A stretch of 62,227 nt of DNA from JBBQDZ01 sp038237515 (GTDB taxonomy: Bacteria; Actinomycetota; Thermoleophilia; Gaiellales; Gaiellaceae): contig JBBRYP010000020.1 of the NCBI GenBank assembly GCA_038237515.1, positions 1 to 62,227 of the forward strand, given 5' to 3'. Positions 50,494 through 59,270 of this stretch are shown piece by piece (position 1 is the stretch's first letter; each line of letters begins with the position of its first letter). A program made the position numbers and the translations under genes. The notes below the pieces were generated by a model. The model had not been told where the DNA came from and did not search any database. It saw only the letters and a program-made list of their open reading frames with translations.

Positions 50494-50912
50494 GCCGCAC
50501 CTCGCAGAATCTGGGTGCACCGCGCCGCGGCCAGCAGCTCCCGCTCGGCGTCGTAGAGCTCGGCGGCGCAGAAAGCGGCCCGGCGGCTGCGACGCACGAC
50601 CCGGCCCTCCGCCCGCAGCAGCCCCGGGAGGGCCGAACGGTAGAACTCGACCGAGAGATCGGCGGTGAGAAAGGTCTCGCCAGGGCCGAGCATGGCGACG
50701 CAGGCATGGCCCATCGCGGTGTCGAGGATGGCCGTCACCATGCCGCCGTGGACGATCGCGCGGTCCCCGGCGGGAAAGGTGAACTCCGGCGACGCGTCCC
50801 ACTCGATCACCGCCGGGCCCTCGCCCTCCACGCGGCGGTACCCGAGCGTGCGCCAGATGTGCTGTCCCCCCGGGGCTCGCTCGTCCCACGGATGGCCACT
50901 CATCGCACTCAC
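50490..50912 (-). CDS. PaaI-family hotdog thioesterase (second copy)
   Basis: 140 residues. Active-site helix VHGGMVTAILDTAMGHACVAML with the Asp and the strand FLTADLSVEFYRSALPGLLRAEGRVVRRSRRAAFCAAELYDAERELLAAARCTQIL. Only moderately similar to the copy at 48258. GTG 50912 or ATG 50903 could be the start. Together with the MDR and SDR genes it forms one minus-strand unit. Confidence 0.85.
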   Translation of the reverse strand: MSAMSGHPWDERAPGGQHIWRTLGYRRVEGEGPAVIEWDASPEFTFPAGDRAIVHGGMVTAILDTAMGHACVAMLGPGETFLTADLSVEFYRSALPGLLRAEGRVVRRSRRAAFCAAELYDAERELLAAARCTQILRGAA

Positions 50913-51024
50913 GTTTCGGGGCGCCAGTCGACGCTCGCCGCCCAGTCCTGAGAGTCAAGGGCCGTCACGGCGCGATCCTAAGCCGCGGTGGGCTCGGGCG
51001 CGGCCTATCGGGGCAGGAAGCCGC

Positions 51025-51669
51025 TCAGACCCGGGCGGCTGCGAGCCGGCTGCGAATCCCGCGCCTCGCGCGCTCGAGCCCGAGCGTGTCGCCTTGCAGC
51101 ACGAAGAGCGCGTTGCCCATCTTGAGCATCCCGTCCAGCTCGAAGGCGAGCTGAGCCGGCTCCTCCGCCGGATCGAGCTCGCCCGAGGCCTGGGCAGCGG
51201 CGACGCGACGCTCAAGGATCCCGTGCCAGATGCGCAGGAGCTCGCCCAGCCGCTCCTTCACAGGCCCAGGCTGCGTGTCGAGCTCCGCGGCCGCGGCGGC
51301 GAAGAAGCAGCCGCCCGGGAAGACCTTCCGTTCGAGATACGAGACGAAGGCATCGCAGAGCGCGATGATTCCCACCAGCGGGGTCTCCGCCTGGCGCGCC
51401 GGCCGGATCACCTCGTCGGTGAAGATCTCCGCAGCCGTGTCGAGCGTCGCGAGCTGGAGATCCTCCTTCGAGCCGAAGTGCGCGTAGAGGCCGCTCTTGC
51501 TCATCCCGATGTGATCGGCGAGCCTTCCGATCGACAAGCCGTCGAGGCCTTCGACGGTCGCCAGCCGGGCGGCGGCGTCCAAGATCGTGGCCCGGCTTCG
51601 CTCACCGTCGGCGCGGCGTCGGCGCGGCGCAGCCACGGAGGAGGCCGGCCCGAAGTCCGCGTCGCTCAC
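51025..51669 (-). CDS. TetR-family transcriptional regulator
   Basis: 214 residues from GTG 51669 (TTG 51678 would add three). HTH: RATILDAAARLATVEGLDGLSIGRLADHIGMSKSGLYAHFGSKEDLQ. The C-terminal domain (VFPGGCFFAAAAAELDTQPGPVKERLGELLRIWH) is of the TetR_C type found in AcrR/FadR-like repressors that bind acyl-CoA or small hydrophobics. It is divergent from a small gene at 51741, and a 16-bp inverted repeat lies between them. It probably represses itself and that gene. Confidence 0.92.
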   Translation of the reverse strand: MSDADFGPASSVAAPRRRRADGERSRATILDAAARLATVEGLDGLSIGRLADHIGMSKSGLYAHFGSKEDLQLATLDTAAEIFTDEVIRPARQAETPLVGIIALCDAFVSYLERKVFPGGCFFAAAAAELDTQPGPVKERLGELLRIWHGILERRVAAAQASGELDPAEEPAQLAFELDGMLKMGNALFVLQGDTLGLERARRGIRSRLAAARV

Positions 51670-51671
51670 GC

Positions 51672-51701
51672 TTGACAAGTTAGCACGATCGTTCGTATTC
51701 T
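51672..51701 (+). promoter_or_regulatory. Promoter TTGACA-N18-TATTCT for the small gene at 51741
   Basis: Plus-strand TTGACA 51672-51677, spacer 18, TATTCT 51696-51701. The left arm of the TetR operator fills the spacer, so TetR would block RNA polymerase. Confidence 0.65.
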
Positions 51702-51725
51702 AGAAACAGAACGACCGATCGTGCT
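51682..51725. promoter_or_regulatory. TetR operator: 16-bp inverted repeat
   Basis: AGCACGATCGTTCGTA (51682-51697) and AACGACCGATCGTGCT (51710-51725) are inverted copies matching at 14 of 16 positions, separated by 12 bp. Each arm itself contains the near-palindrome CGATCG. It overlaps the plus-strand promoter and lies 13 bp from the tetR start. Confidence 0.75.
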
Positions 51726-51740
51726 GACTGGAGGTTCGGG

Positions 51741-51941
51741 ATGTTCGCCCGCGAGATCCACCCAGAAGCTGCCCGCTCGACGGCCGAGCTCCACGCCGAA
51801 TGGCGCCGCGATCGAGTCGCCCCGCTCGGTGCGCGTCTCGCGCGTGCAGCGATCGCCTGGTTCTCGTGCCGGCGCGGCTCCTCTCGCCCGGGTTCGCCGC
51901 GTCAGGTGGCCTCCTCGCCGCCTGCGGCCCCTTCCGGCTGA
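51741..51941 (+). CDS. TetR-controlled small protein (66 aa), possibly truncated
   Basis: ATG 51741 has GGAGG six bases upstream and a well-formed, operator-covered promoter, so it is expressed under TetR control. The N-terminal half (MFAREIHPEAARSTAELHAEWRRDRVAPLGARLARAAIAWF) looks like a real amphipathic protein. The tail SSRPGSPRQVASSPPAAPSG is low-complexity, and another frame continues more sensibly (RLLSPGFAASGGLLAACGPFRLT). It may be a frameshifted or truncated target gene. No family is recognised. Confidence 0.5.
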   Translation: MFAREIHPEAARSTAELHAEWRRDRVAPLGARLARAAIAWFSCRRGSSRPGSPRQVASSPPAAPSG

Positions 51942-52002
51942 CGCGACACGCGCCGGGGGCGCGCCGCGGACTGCGGCGGGCCCCCGTACGGGTGCGGCAG
52001 GG

Positions 52003-52422
52003 TCAGCGGGTCTCGACGCCGACGACCGCGAACTGCGTGTCGACATAGACGGTCACCGGAGTCCCGTCCGCCTTCACGAGGTGGGCCTCGTAGGCGGCGT
52101 TCCCGTCCGCGTCGGTCTCGACGCGGACGACGGTGGCACCGGCGACCTTGCCGAGCGCGAGCTTGCGCACCTTGCTCGCGGCGTCCCCGGTCAGCAGGGT
52201 CTCGTAGCTGCGCTGGCCGCCCCAGGGATGCTGGGGATCGCGGGCCTGCATGCGCGCCGGCAGAGCGGCGTTGCTTCGCACGGTCTTGGCTGCCGCCGAG
52301 GTGCCGGCGGAGCCGGACCCGCTCGCCGCGCTCGCCACCCCGTAGCTTCCGCCTGCGACGCCGATCGCCATCGCACCGGCCATCATCGCCCTCGTCAGGC
52401 GCCGGCTCTTCTCGTTGCTCAT
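52003..52422 (-). CDS. Secreted PepSY-like domain protein
   Basis: 139 residues from ATG 52422 (AAGGAG seven bases upstream). Signal peptide TRAMMAGAMAIGVAGGSYGVASA, a Ser/Gly/Ala spacer and then a PepSY-like fold: LLTGDAASKVRKLALGKVAGATVVRVETDADGNAAYEAHLVKADGTPVTVYVDTQFAVVGVE. PepSY domains often act as protease inhibitors or cation-binding modules outside the cell. The last half is only moderately typical. Confidence 0.75.
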   Translation of the reverse strand: MSNEKSRRLTRAMMAGAMAIGVAGGSYGVASAASGSGSAGTSAAAKTVRSNAALPARMQARDPQHPWGGQRSYETLLTGDAASKVRKLALGKVAGATVVRVETDADGNAAYEAHLVKADGTPVTVYVDTQFAVVGVETR

Positions 52423-52534
52423 CTCGTGCTCCTTTCGGTCGTGGTCGCGCCCGGATCGGACACGGTTCAACCGTGACGCAGAGCCCTCGGAGCGAACTGT
52501 GAGCAGCCTGCGGGCTCGCCGCGAATAGGTGAGA

Positions 52535-53011
52535 TCAGGCGACGGCGTTTCGACCGGCCGCGATCCGGTGCGGCTCCAGGCCCTCACGCTGCCCCTGCGC
52601 CCGCTCCGCCAGGCCGCCGAAGTCGAACTCGGCGAGCCGCGGGTCGGCGAGCTGCCCCAGGGCGAGCCACAGAAGGCGTTTTCCCTCGACGCCGATCGAC
52701 AGCACTTCGAGCTCCAGGAACCGGCTGAGCGGCGAGTAGCCCGTGAGCTGGCCGTTCGGCTTCAGGCGTCCAAAAAGCTCGAGCATGGCTCCGAGGAGCG
52801 GCTTGACACGCGACCGTGCCGCACCGACTCGATCCATGACCCGCTCGAGCGTTGCGCGATCCTCCTCGATCTCGACCAGCAGCCGATCGAGGAACGTCCC
52901 GAGCTCCGTACCCCGGTTCCGGTCGCGCGTGTGTCGACAGCGTCCCACCGCGATCGAGGAGCCGCCGAGGTGGTCGTTCAGGTAGATCGCGAGCAACCTT
53001 TCGTCGGGCAT
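52535..53011 (-). CDS. Hypothetical helical protein
   Basis: 158 residues from ATG 53011. Mostly helices with many charges (FLDRLLVEIEEDRATLERVMDRVG, SRFLELEVLSIGVEGKRLLWLALGQLADPRL, FDFGGLAERAQGQREGLEPHRI). The pattern of long antiparallel helices resembles a ferritin-like or DUF-type bundle, but metal ligands are not evident. Function unknown. Confidence 0.6.
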   Translation of the reverse strand: MPDERLLAIYLNDHLGGSSIAVGRCRHTRDRNRGTELGTFLDRLLVEIEEDRATLERVMDRVGAARSRVKPLLGAMLELFGRLKPNGQLTGYSPLSRFLELEVLSIGVEGKRLLWLALGQLADPRLAEFDFGGLAERAQGQREGLEPHRIAAGRNAVA

Positions 53012-53130
53012 GCTCTCGTCATTGCCGAGGCGCCCGTGTGGAAACGTCCTGCGCCCGCTCGGTCGCCGTCAGCTCGTGCGCAACTCGCGCCCACGGGTTG
53101 TCGCGGCCACCGATCGCCGCGAAGCGACCC

Positions 53131-54735
53131 TTACGACGATCGCGCAGGCGCCTGGACGAAGAGCTCCCGCAGCGCCGTCTTCCGGAACTTGCCGACACCC
53201 GTCTTCGGGATCTCCTCGACGAACTCGACCGCGTCGGGAACCCACCACTTGGCAAAGCGGCCGGCGAGGAACTCGCGCAGCTCCTCGGAGGTCGCGGCCG
53301 CGCCCTGCCTGAGCACGACGACGGCGAGCGGGCGCTCGTCCCACCGGTCGTCCGGCACCGCGATCACCGCCGCCTCGGCGACCGCAGGATGACCCATCAG
53401 CGCGTTCTCGAGCGCCACCGAGCTGATCCACTCCCCGCCCGACTTGATCACGTCCTTCGAGCGGTCCTGGATGCGGATGAAGCCGCGCGGATGGATCGAG
53501 ACGATGTCCCCCGTCTTGAACCAGCCGTCGGGCGTCCACCGGTCGGCCTGCTCGGGGGTGTCGTAGTAGGAGGACGCCACCCACGGCCCGCGGATCTCGA
53601 GCTCGCCCATCGCCTCGTCGTCCCACGGCAGCTCCGCTCCCTCCTCGTCGCGCAGGCGCAGCTCGACGAACGGGAGCGGCAGGCCCTGGAGGGAGATGTA
53701 CTCGAGCTGCGTCGGCCAGTCCGCCTCCGCGAGGTCGCCCGGCAGAGCCGAGACCGAGGCGACCGGCGAGGTCTCGGTCATCCCCCAGCCGTGGATTACG
53801 TGCAGGCCGTGGCGCTCCTTGAAGCCGGCGATCATCGTCGGCGGGGGCGCGGAGCCGCCGATCAGCATGCCCTTCATCCGGGAGAGGTCGTACTTACCGG
53901 GATTCGCGTCGAGCGCCTGCAGGATCCCGAGCCAGATCGTCGGCACCCCCGCCGCCCAGGTCACCTCCTCCTCGACGAACGCCTCCAGCAGGCTCTCCGC
54001 GTCGAGGTACGGGCCCGGATAGACGAGCTTGGAGCCGAGCATCGCACCGAGGTATGGATAGCCCCACGCGTTCGCGTGGAACATCGGGACGACCGGCAGG
54101 AAGACGTCGGACTGCGCGAGCGCCAGCCCGTGCGGCGAGCCGGACGCGACGCCGAAGGTGTGCAGGACGGTCGAGCGGTGCGAGTAGACGACGCCCTTCG
54201 GCAGCCCGGTCGTCCCGCTCGTGTAGCACATCGCCGCAGCCTCGTTCTCGTCGAGCCCGGGGTCGCGCCAGGCCTCGGGCGACGCGGACGCGAGCAGCTC
54301 CTCGTAGGAATCCTCGACGACGAACACGTGCTCGATCCTCGTCTCTGCCCGGAACTGGTCCAGGAGCGGCAGCAGGCTGCGGTCGACGACCACGGCCCGG
54401 TCGTCCGCATGGTTCGCGATGTAGGCGAGGTCGTTCGGGTGGAGCCGCAGGTTCAGCGTGTGCAGGACGAACCCGCCGCAGGGGATGCCGAAATAGCACT
54501 CCATGTGCTGCGCGTGGTTCCAGCAGAGGGTCGCGACACGGTCGCCGCGCTCGAGGCCGAGCTCCTGCAGGGCGACGGCGAGCCGCCGCGAGCGTTCGCC
54601 GAGCTCGCCGTAGGTCGTGCGGTGGAAGCGCCGGTCCGGGAGCCGCGAGACGATCTCGCGGTCGGCGAAATACGTCTCAGCCCGCCGGAGGATCGTCGGC
54701 AGGGTCAGCTGGTAGTCCATCATCAGCCCGCGCAT
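53131..54735 (-). CDS. Acyl-CoA synthetase (AMP-forming)
   Basis: 534 residues from ATG 54735 (ATGs at 54723 and 54720 are alternatives). Activates fatty acids to acyl-CoA. P-loop AMCYTSGTTGLPKGVVYSHRS, A5 GWGMTETSPV, A7 GWFKTGDIVSIHPRGFIRIQDRSKDVIKSGGEWIS and C-terminal Lys motif GVGKFRKTALRELF. This branch (FWNHAQHMECYFGIPCGGFVLHTLNLRL) includes medium- to long-chain and dicarboxylic ligases. It follows a cupin gene on the same strand and probably supplies CoA esters to the island's dehydrogenases. Confidence 0.94.
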   Translation of the reverse strand: MRGLMMDYQLTLPTILRRAETYFADREIVSRLPDRRFHRTTYGELGERSRRLAVALQELGLERGDRVATLCWNHAQHMECYFGIPCGGFVLHTLNLRLHPNDLAYIANHADDRAVVVDRSLLPLLDQFRAETRIEHVFVVEDSYEELLASASPEAWRDPGLDENEAAAMCYTSGTTGLPKGVVYSHRSTVLHTFGVASGSPHGLALAQSDVFLPVVPMFHANAWGYPYLGAMLGSKLVYPGPYLDAESLLEAFVEEEVTWAAGVPTIWLGILQALDANPGKYDLSRMKGMLIGGSAPPPTMIAGFKERHGLHVIHGWGMTETSPVASVSALPGDLAEADWPTQLEYISLQGLPLPFVELRLRDEEGAELPWDDEAMGELEIRGPWVASSYYDTPEQADRWTPDGWFKTGDIVSIHPRGFIRIQDRSKDVIKSGGEWISSVALENALMGHPAVAEAAVIAVPDDRWDERPLAVVVLRQGAAATSEELREFLAGRFAKWWVPDAVEFVEEIPKTGVGKFRKTALRELFVQAPARSS

Positions 54736-54763
54736 GGCTGGTGGGCGATCCACCTCCGGGGGC

Positions 54764-55159
54764 CTAGTGCCCCATCCTCCCGAGCTCCTCGCGCCTGGCG
54801 CGGTCGCCCTCGTCGAGAAGGTGGCCGTCCCGCTCGACGTAGCCGCCCTTGCCGCCGACGACGAGCAGGACGAGGTCATCCTCGCCGGCGTTCGAGATCT
54901 TGCGCGGCGTCGCCGCCTCGCAGTGGAAGAGGCCGCCGGGGCCGAGCTCCCGCACCTCTCCGTCGACCTCCACCCGAGCCGTTCCGCTGTGGACGAAGTA
55001 CAGCTCGTCCTGCATGTCGTGGTAGTGGAAGAAGCTCTCGTAGCGCGGTGGGTAGACGATGGCGTTGACTCCGAAGGCGGAGACACCCAGCGGCTTCCGG
55101 ATCTTCCTGAACCCGTGGCCCTCCCCGAGCTCGTCGAGTGAGCTGAACGAATACGTCAT
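54764..55159 (-). CDS. Cupin-domain protein
   Basis: 131 residues from ATG 55159, with AAGGAGG six bases before it. Single cupin: motif 1 HYHDMQDELYFVHSGTARVEVDGEVREL (HxH...E) and motif 2 PGGLFHCEAATPRKISNAGE with the second His. A small metal-binding barrel, either a regulator or a sugar/ring-modifying enzyme. It overlaps nothing and sits between the ligase and the SDR gene. Confidence 0.88.
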   Translation of the reverse strand: MTYSFSSLDELGEGHGFRKIRKPLGVSAFGVNAIVYPPRYESFFHYHDMQDELYFVHSGTARVEVDGEVRELGPGGLFHCEAATPRKISNAGEDDLVLLVVGGKGGYVERDGHLLDEGDRARREELGRMGH

Positions 55160-55183
55160 GTGCATCCTCCTTTCGAACGGACT

Positions 55184-55984
55184 CTACGGCGGTTCGGGTG
55201 CGCCGAACAGGGCCCGCTCGAGCACGCGGTCACGCGCGCGGACCGGCAGCCACTCCAGGCCCGCCCGGAGCTTCGCGTCTCGACCGACGAGGTACCGCGC
55301 GCGCGGCCGACGCGCCGTCAGGGCATGCTCGACGGCTGCCGCGACGGACTCCGCCGGCGCGGCGTTCGCGGCACGTGCGGCCGCCACCCGGCGCAGGCTC
55401 GCGAACCGGCTGCCGTACAGGTCGGCCGATTCGTCCGGCAATGCGTCGGCGACGGCCTGAGGCTTCGACCAGATCGGGGTGGCGATCGTCCCGGGCTCGA
55501 CGATCGAGACGGCGATGCCGGCGGGCGCCAGCTCGAGCCGCAGCGAGTCCGTCAGGGCCTCGAGCGCGAACTTCGAGATCGCGTAGGCGCCAAGGAAGGG
55601 CAGGGCGCTCCGCCCGGCGATCGAGCCGACGTTGACGATCCGCCCCCGCGCGCGCCGCAGCGCCGGCAGAAACGCCTGCGTCACCGCGAGCTGGCCGACG
55701 AGGTTCACCTCGAGCTGGCGCCGAAGCTCCTCCAGCGGCAGGAACTCGAGCGGGGCGGCGACCACGATGCCCGCGTTGTTGACGAGCCCGTCGAGGCGCT
55801 CGACGGCCGCCGCGGCGCGGATCGCCTGCGCGTCGGTGACGTCGAGGATCACCTCCGTCGTCCCCTCCGGCGCGTCTCCCGGCCGGCGAACACCCGAGAG
55901 GACGTTCCAGCCGTGTGAGGCGAGCCGGCGGGCGCAGGCTGCTCCGATCCCGGACGAGGCGCCGGTGAGGAGGACGGAGCTCAA
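55184..55984 (-). CDS. Short-chain dehydrogenase/reductase
   Basis: 266 residues from TTG 55984. TGASSGIGAACARRLASHGWNV, NNAGIVVAAPLEFL, GSIAGRSALPFLGAYAISKFALEALTDSLRLELAPAGI (YxxxK and Ser). Full-length classical SDR. Its start overlaps the stop of the small acyl-CoA dehydrogenase as TTGA, so the two are coupled; a 3-hydroxyacyl or steroid-type substrate would fit. Confidence 0.92.
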   Translation of the reverse strand: MSSVLLTGASSGIGAACARRLASHGWNVLSGVRRPGDAPEGTTEVILDVTDAQAIRAAAAVERLDGLVNNAGIVVAAPLEFLPLEELRRQLEVNLVGQLAVTQAFLPALRRARGRIVNVGSIAGRSALPFLGAYAISKFALEALTDSLRLELAPAGIAVSIVEPGTIATPIWSKPQAVADALPDESADLYGSRFASLRRVAAARAANAAPAESVAAAVEHALTARRPRARYLVGRDAKLRAGLEWLPVRARDRVLERALFGAPEPP

Positions 55985-56868
55985 TCGAGCAGCGCGCGGG
56001 CGATCTCGGCGCGCTGCACGGCGGGATAGCCGCCGAACGACTCGATCCACTGCGCGCGCTTGTAGTAGCGGTGCAGCTCGTGCTCCCACGTGAAGCCGAT
56101 CCCCCCGTGCACCTGGATCGCGCGCTCGCAGGCGGCCACCGCCGCCTCGGAAGCATAGGACTTCGCGGCTGCGGCCGCGACCGGGGCTTGCTGATCCCCC
56201 TCCGCGACGCACCAGGCGGCCCAGTAGGCGAGCGAGCGCGCGAGCTCGGTCTCGACGTACATGTCGGCGATTCGGTGGGAGACCGCCTGGTAGACCCCGA
56301 TCGGCCGGCCGAACTGCTGCCGCGTCTTCGCGTAGTCGACGGAGAGGTCGAGCGCCTTCTGCGCCACGCCCACGGCCTCGGCCGCCAGGGCTGCATAGGC
56401 ACGCGCGCAATCGAGCTTCCCGGGCAGGGGCTCCCGCGGCCCGGGCGCGAGACGGCCCAGGGGCCGGCTCTCGTCGACCGACTCGACGAGCTCGCCCTCG
56501 GCGGGCGCCGCTCCGTCCTCGGTGGCCACCCGCTCGACCGCGTCGAGGTTCGGCACGAGCCAGCCGTCGAGCGCGGCCGACCAGCGCACCTCGCCGGCGG
56601 CGACCCGCGCCTGCTGCTCCGGCGGCAGCACCGGCAGCGCCAGCCCGACTGTCGCGAAGTAGGGGCCGGAGTAGAGGGAGCGCCCGAGCTCCTCGAGCAG
56701 CACCGCCTCCTCGACGAAGCCCAGTCCCGCGCCTCCGTGCTCCTCGGGAACGGACACCCCCAGCCAGCCGAGCTCCGCGAGCTCCTGCCACGACGGCTCC
56801 GGCCCGGCGAGGAGCGAGCGCGCCTGGCGGCGAAGCTCGTCCTGCTCGGGCGTGAACGCGAACCTCAT
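55981..56868 (-). CDS. Acyl-CoA dehydrogenase, short heteromeric-type subunit
   Basis: 295 residues from ATG 56868, shorter than normal. Keeps MRFAFTPEQDELRRQARSLL, GWLGVSVPEEHGGAGLGFVEEAVLLEELGRSL and the C-terminal helices VDYAKTRQQFGRPIGVYQAVSHRIADMYVETELARS, IQVHGGIGFTWEHELHRYYKRAQW, but the middle flavin and substrate beta-domain is cut down. In Mycobacterium such short subunits pair with a full ACAD (FadE27, FadE29) as alpha2beta2 enzymes that act on steroid side-chain CoA esters. ATGA overlap with the full subunit gene supports that. Confidence 0.87.
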   Translation of the reverse strand: MRFAFTPEQDELRRQARSLLAGPEPSWQELAELGWLGVSVPEEHGGAGLGFVEEAVLLEELGRSLYSGPYFATVGLALPVLPPEQQARVAAGEVRWSAALDGWLVPNLDAVERVATEDGAAPAEGELVESVDESRPLGRLAPGPREPLPGKLDCARAYAALAAEAVGVAQKALDLSVDYAKTRQQFGRPIGVYQAVSHRIADMYVETELARSLAYWAAWCVAEGDQQAPVAAAAAKSYASEAAVAACERAIQVHGGIGFTWEHELHRYYKRAQWIESFGGYPAVQRAEIARALLD

Positions 56869-58022
56869 CGCGATCTCGGCAGGCCGAGAACCCGCTCGGC
56901 GATGATGTTGCGCAGGACCTCGGAGGTCCCCGCCTCGATCGTGTTGCCGCGGCTGCGCAGCTGCTGGTGGCGCCAGTAGGCCGCCTCCTCCCCGTCGCCG
57001 TTCGCTGCCGCTTCGCCGCCGAGGATCTCGAGCGCGAGCTTCGTCAGCCGCTGGTTCTGCTCCGACCAGTGGAGCTTCGAGCCGGAGCCCTCGGGCCCGG
57101 GGATGCCGGTCTCCACGAGCTTCGTCAGCGAGCGGTAGTTCGTCAGCTTGAGCGCCTGCAGCTCGATCCACTCCTCCGCGACCTTGTCCCGCAGGCGCGT
57201 GTCCTCGAGCCGCCTCTCCTTTGCGAGTGCGAGCAGCTTCCGAACCGCCACGTCGAGCGTTCCGGTGAGCGCGAACCCGAGCGTGCCGCGCTCGTGGAGG
57301 AGCGTCGTCATCGCGACCGCCCACCCGTCCCCCTCCTCGCCCAGACGGTTCTCGACCGGCACCTCGACGTCAGTGAAGAAGATCTCGTTGAACTCGGCCT
57401 CGCCGGTGATCTGGCGCAACGGCCGCACGTCGACGCCGGAGGAGTGCATGTCGACGACCATGTACGTGAGCCCCGCGTGGCGCTCGGAGGCCGGATCGCT
57501 GCGGGTGAGGAGGAGGCACCAGTCGGCGATGTGCGCGAAGGACGACCAGACCTTCTGGCCGTTGACGAGGTAGTGGCCGTCGCGGCGCTCGGCGCTCGTC
57601 CGGACGGCGGAGAGGTCGGAACCCGCGCCCGGTTCTGAGAAACCCTGGCACCAGATCTCCTGCGCCGAGAGGATCTTCGCGAGGTAGCGGCGCTTCTGCT
57701 CCTCGCTCCCGTGAACCATGATCGTCGGGCCGGCCATCCCGATCCCGATCACGCCGATGTGCGAGGGAGCCTCGGCGCGCGCGAACTCCTCGAAGAGAAT
57801 CGCCTGGTGGCTGTACGGCGCGCCGCCACCGCCGTACTCCCTCGGCCACGTCAGCCCGGCGTAGCCGGCCTCGTAGACCCTTCGGCTCCAGTCGCGGCCA
57901 AGCTCCTCGAACCGCCCCGCGCCGCCGCGGTGGCCGCGCAGCTCGGCGGGGAGGTTGGCCTCGAGCCAGGCGCGCACCTCGGCGCGGAACGCAGCCTCGT
58001 CCGGCGTGTCGCGAAGCTCCAC
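56865..58022 (-). CDS. Acyl-CoA dehydrogenase, full-length heteromeric-type subunit
   Basis: 385 residues. GTPDEAAFRAEVRAWLEANLP, CQGFSEPGAGSDLSAVRTSAERRDGHYLVNGQKVWSSFAHIADWCLLLTRSDP, LARSLTKLV and the C-terminal RSRGNTIEAGTSEVLRNIIAERVLGLPRSR. The EAGTSEVLRNIIAERVLG end is like FadE26/FadE28, whose partners are short subunits. Overlap with the short gene by 4 bp. Substrate is likely branched or cyclic acyl-CoA (inference). Confidence 0.92.
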   Translation of the reverse strand: MELRDTPDEAAFRAEVRAWLEANLPAELRGHRGGAGRFEELGRDWSRRVYEAGYAGLTWPREYGGGGAPYSHQAILFEEFARAEAPSHIGVIGIGMAGPTIMVHGSEEQKRRYLAKILSAQEIWCQGFSEPGAGSDLSAVRTSAERRDGHYLVNGQKVWSSFAHIADWCLLLTRSDPASERHAGLTYMVVDMHSSGVDVRPLRQITGEAEFNEIFFTDVEVPVENRLGEEGDGWAVAMTTLLHERGTLGFALTGTLDVAVRKLLALAKERRLEDTRLRDKVAEEWIELQALKLTNYRSLTKLVETGIPGPEGSGSKLHWSEQNQRLTKLALEILGGEAAANGDGEEAAYWRHQQLRSRGNTIEAGTSEVLRNIIAERVLGLPRSR

Positions 58023-58237
58023 GGGCTGAGCCTAAAGGGCGTCGACGCCGGACGCCTAACTTGCGGCCAGATCCGAGGCTTCAGGGCACCGTTCATCGGC
58101 CAGCCGGCGGTGGTGCTCGACTTCCGGAGCGTCGGCGGATTCGTCCGAAAGGGGCTGATCGACGGCGCGGACCGCCCGCCCGGCCCGGACGTCGACTGCG
58201 ACGGCTCGACGCAAGAAGCATCGCGCGCGCCACCGGT

Positions 58238-59236
58238 TCAACCCAGCTTTACGAGCGCCTTCCCGCGGTTCTCGCCGCGGAGCATCCCGATGAAGGCGCG
58301 AGGCGTGTTCTCGATCCCCTCAGTGAGGTGCTCGCTGTAGCGCAGACGCCCTTCGGAGAGCCAGGCGGCGAGCCGGCGCAGCGCCTCGTCGAAACGGTGC
58401 GCATAGTCGGTGACGAGGAAGCCCTCGACGCGGGCGCGAAAGACGATCAGGGCGCCGAGGTTGCGGGGGCCGAGCTCCGGCTCGGTGTTGTTGTACTGCG
58501 AGATCTGGCCGCAGACGACGACCCTCGCATGGAGGGCGAGGCGCCGCAGGACGGCATCGGTGATCCCGCCGCCGACGTTGTCGAAGTAGACGCCGACCCC
58601 GTCGGGACAGGCATCCTTCAGCCCGGCCGCGACGTCGTCCCCCTTGTAGTCGATGCCGGCGTCGTAGCCATAGATCTCCGTCAGCTCCTGCGTCTTTTCC
58701 GCTCCACCGGCGATCCCGACCGTGCGGCAGCCGGCGAGCTTCGCGATCTGTCCGACGAGCTGCCCGACGGCGCCCGCCGCGCCCGAAACGACCACGGTGT
58801 CGCCCGGCAGCGGCCGGCCCACGTCGAGCAAACCGAAGTACGCGGTCAGGCCGGTGGTGCCGAGGACGTGCAGCGCAGCCGAAGGCGGAACCTCAGCCGG
58901 AACCCGCCGGAGGGCGTGCACCGGCGCGACCGCGTACTCCTGCCAGCCGAGCTGCCCGACTACGACCTCGCCGGCCGTGAAGCGGGAGTGGTTGCTCTCC
59001 ACGACCTCCCCGACGGCCTGGGCCGTGACCACATCCCCGAGCTCGAGCGACCGGGCGTACGAGCGGGCCTCACTCATACGCCCCCGCTGGTAGGGATCGA
59101 CCGAGAGGTAGAGGGCGCGGACGAGCACCTCTCCCGCCCCCGGCTTCGGAATGCCTCCCTCGACGAGCGCGAAGTCCGTCTCCCGGGGCTCGCCGTGCGG
59201 CCTGCTCGCGAGCGTGACCTGCCGGTTTCCCGCCAT
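58238..59236 (-). CDS. NADP-dependent MDR oxidoreductase (CurA/prostaglandin-reductase-like)
   Basis: 332 residues. NRQVTLASRPHGEPRETDFALVEGGIPKPGAGEVLVRALYLSVDPYQRGRM is the usual start; TVVVSGAAGAVGQLVGQIAKLAGCRTVGIAGGAEKTQEL binds NADPH and YDAGIDYKG, YFDNVGGGITDAVLRRLALHARVVVCGQISQYN follow. It reduces the C=C of enones or enals. It is divergent from the AidB-like acyl-CoA dehydrogenase, 34 bp away. Upstream 215 bp hold no gene I can support. Confidence 0.92.
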   Translation of the reverse strand: MAGNRQVTLASRPHGEPRETDFALVEGGIPKPGAGEVLVRALYLSVDPYQRGRMSEARSYARSLELGDVVTAQAVGEVVESNHSRFTAGEVVVGQLGWQEYAVAPVHALRRVPAEVPPSAALHVLGTTGLTAYFGLLDVGRPLPGDTVVVSGAAGAVGQLVGQIAKLAGCRTVGIAGGAEKTQELTEIYGYDAGIDYKGDDVAAGLKDACPDGVGVYFDNVGGGITDAVLRRLALHARVVVCGQISQYNNTEPELGPRNLGALIVFRARVEGFLVTDYAHRFDEALRRLAAWLSEGRLRYSEHLTEGIENTPRAFIGMLRGENRGKALVKLG

Positions 59237-59270
59237 CCTGCGCCGATACTCGCACGGTTAGAGTCGCGGC

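Noticed and set aside
58023..58237. Possible coding remnant between the acyl-CoA dehydrogenase pair and the MDR gene
   Set aside because: Frames on both strands read plausibly for short stretches only, with no recognisable motif or ribosome site.
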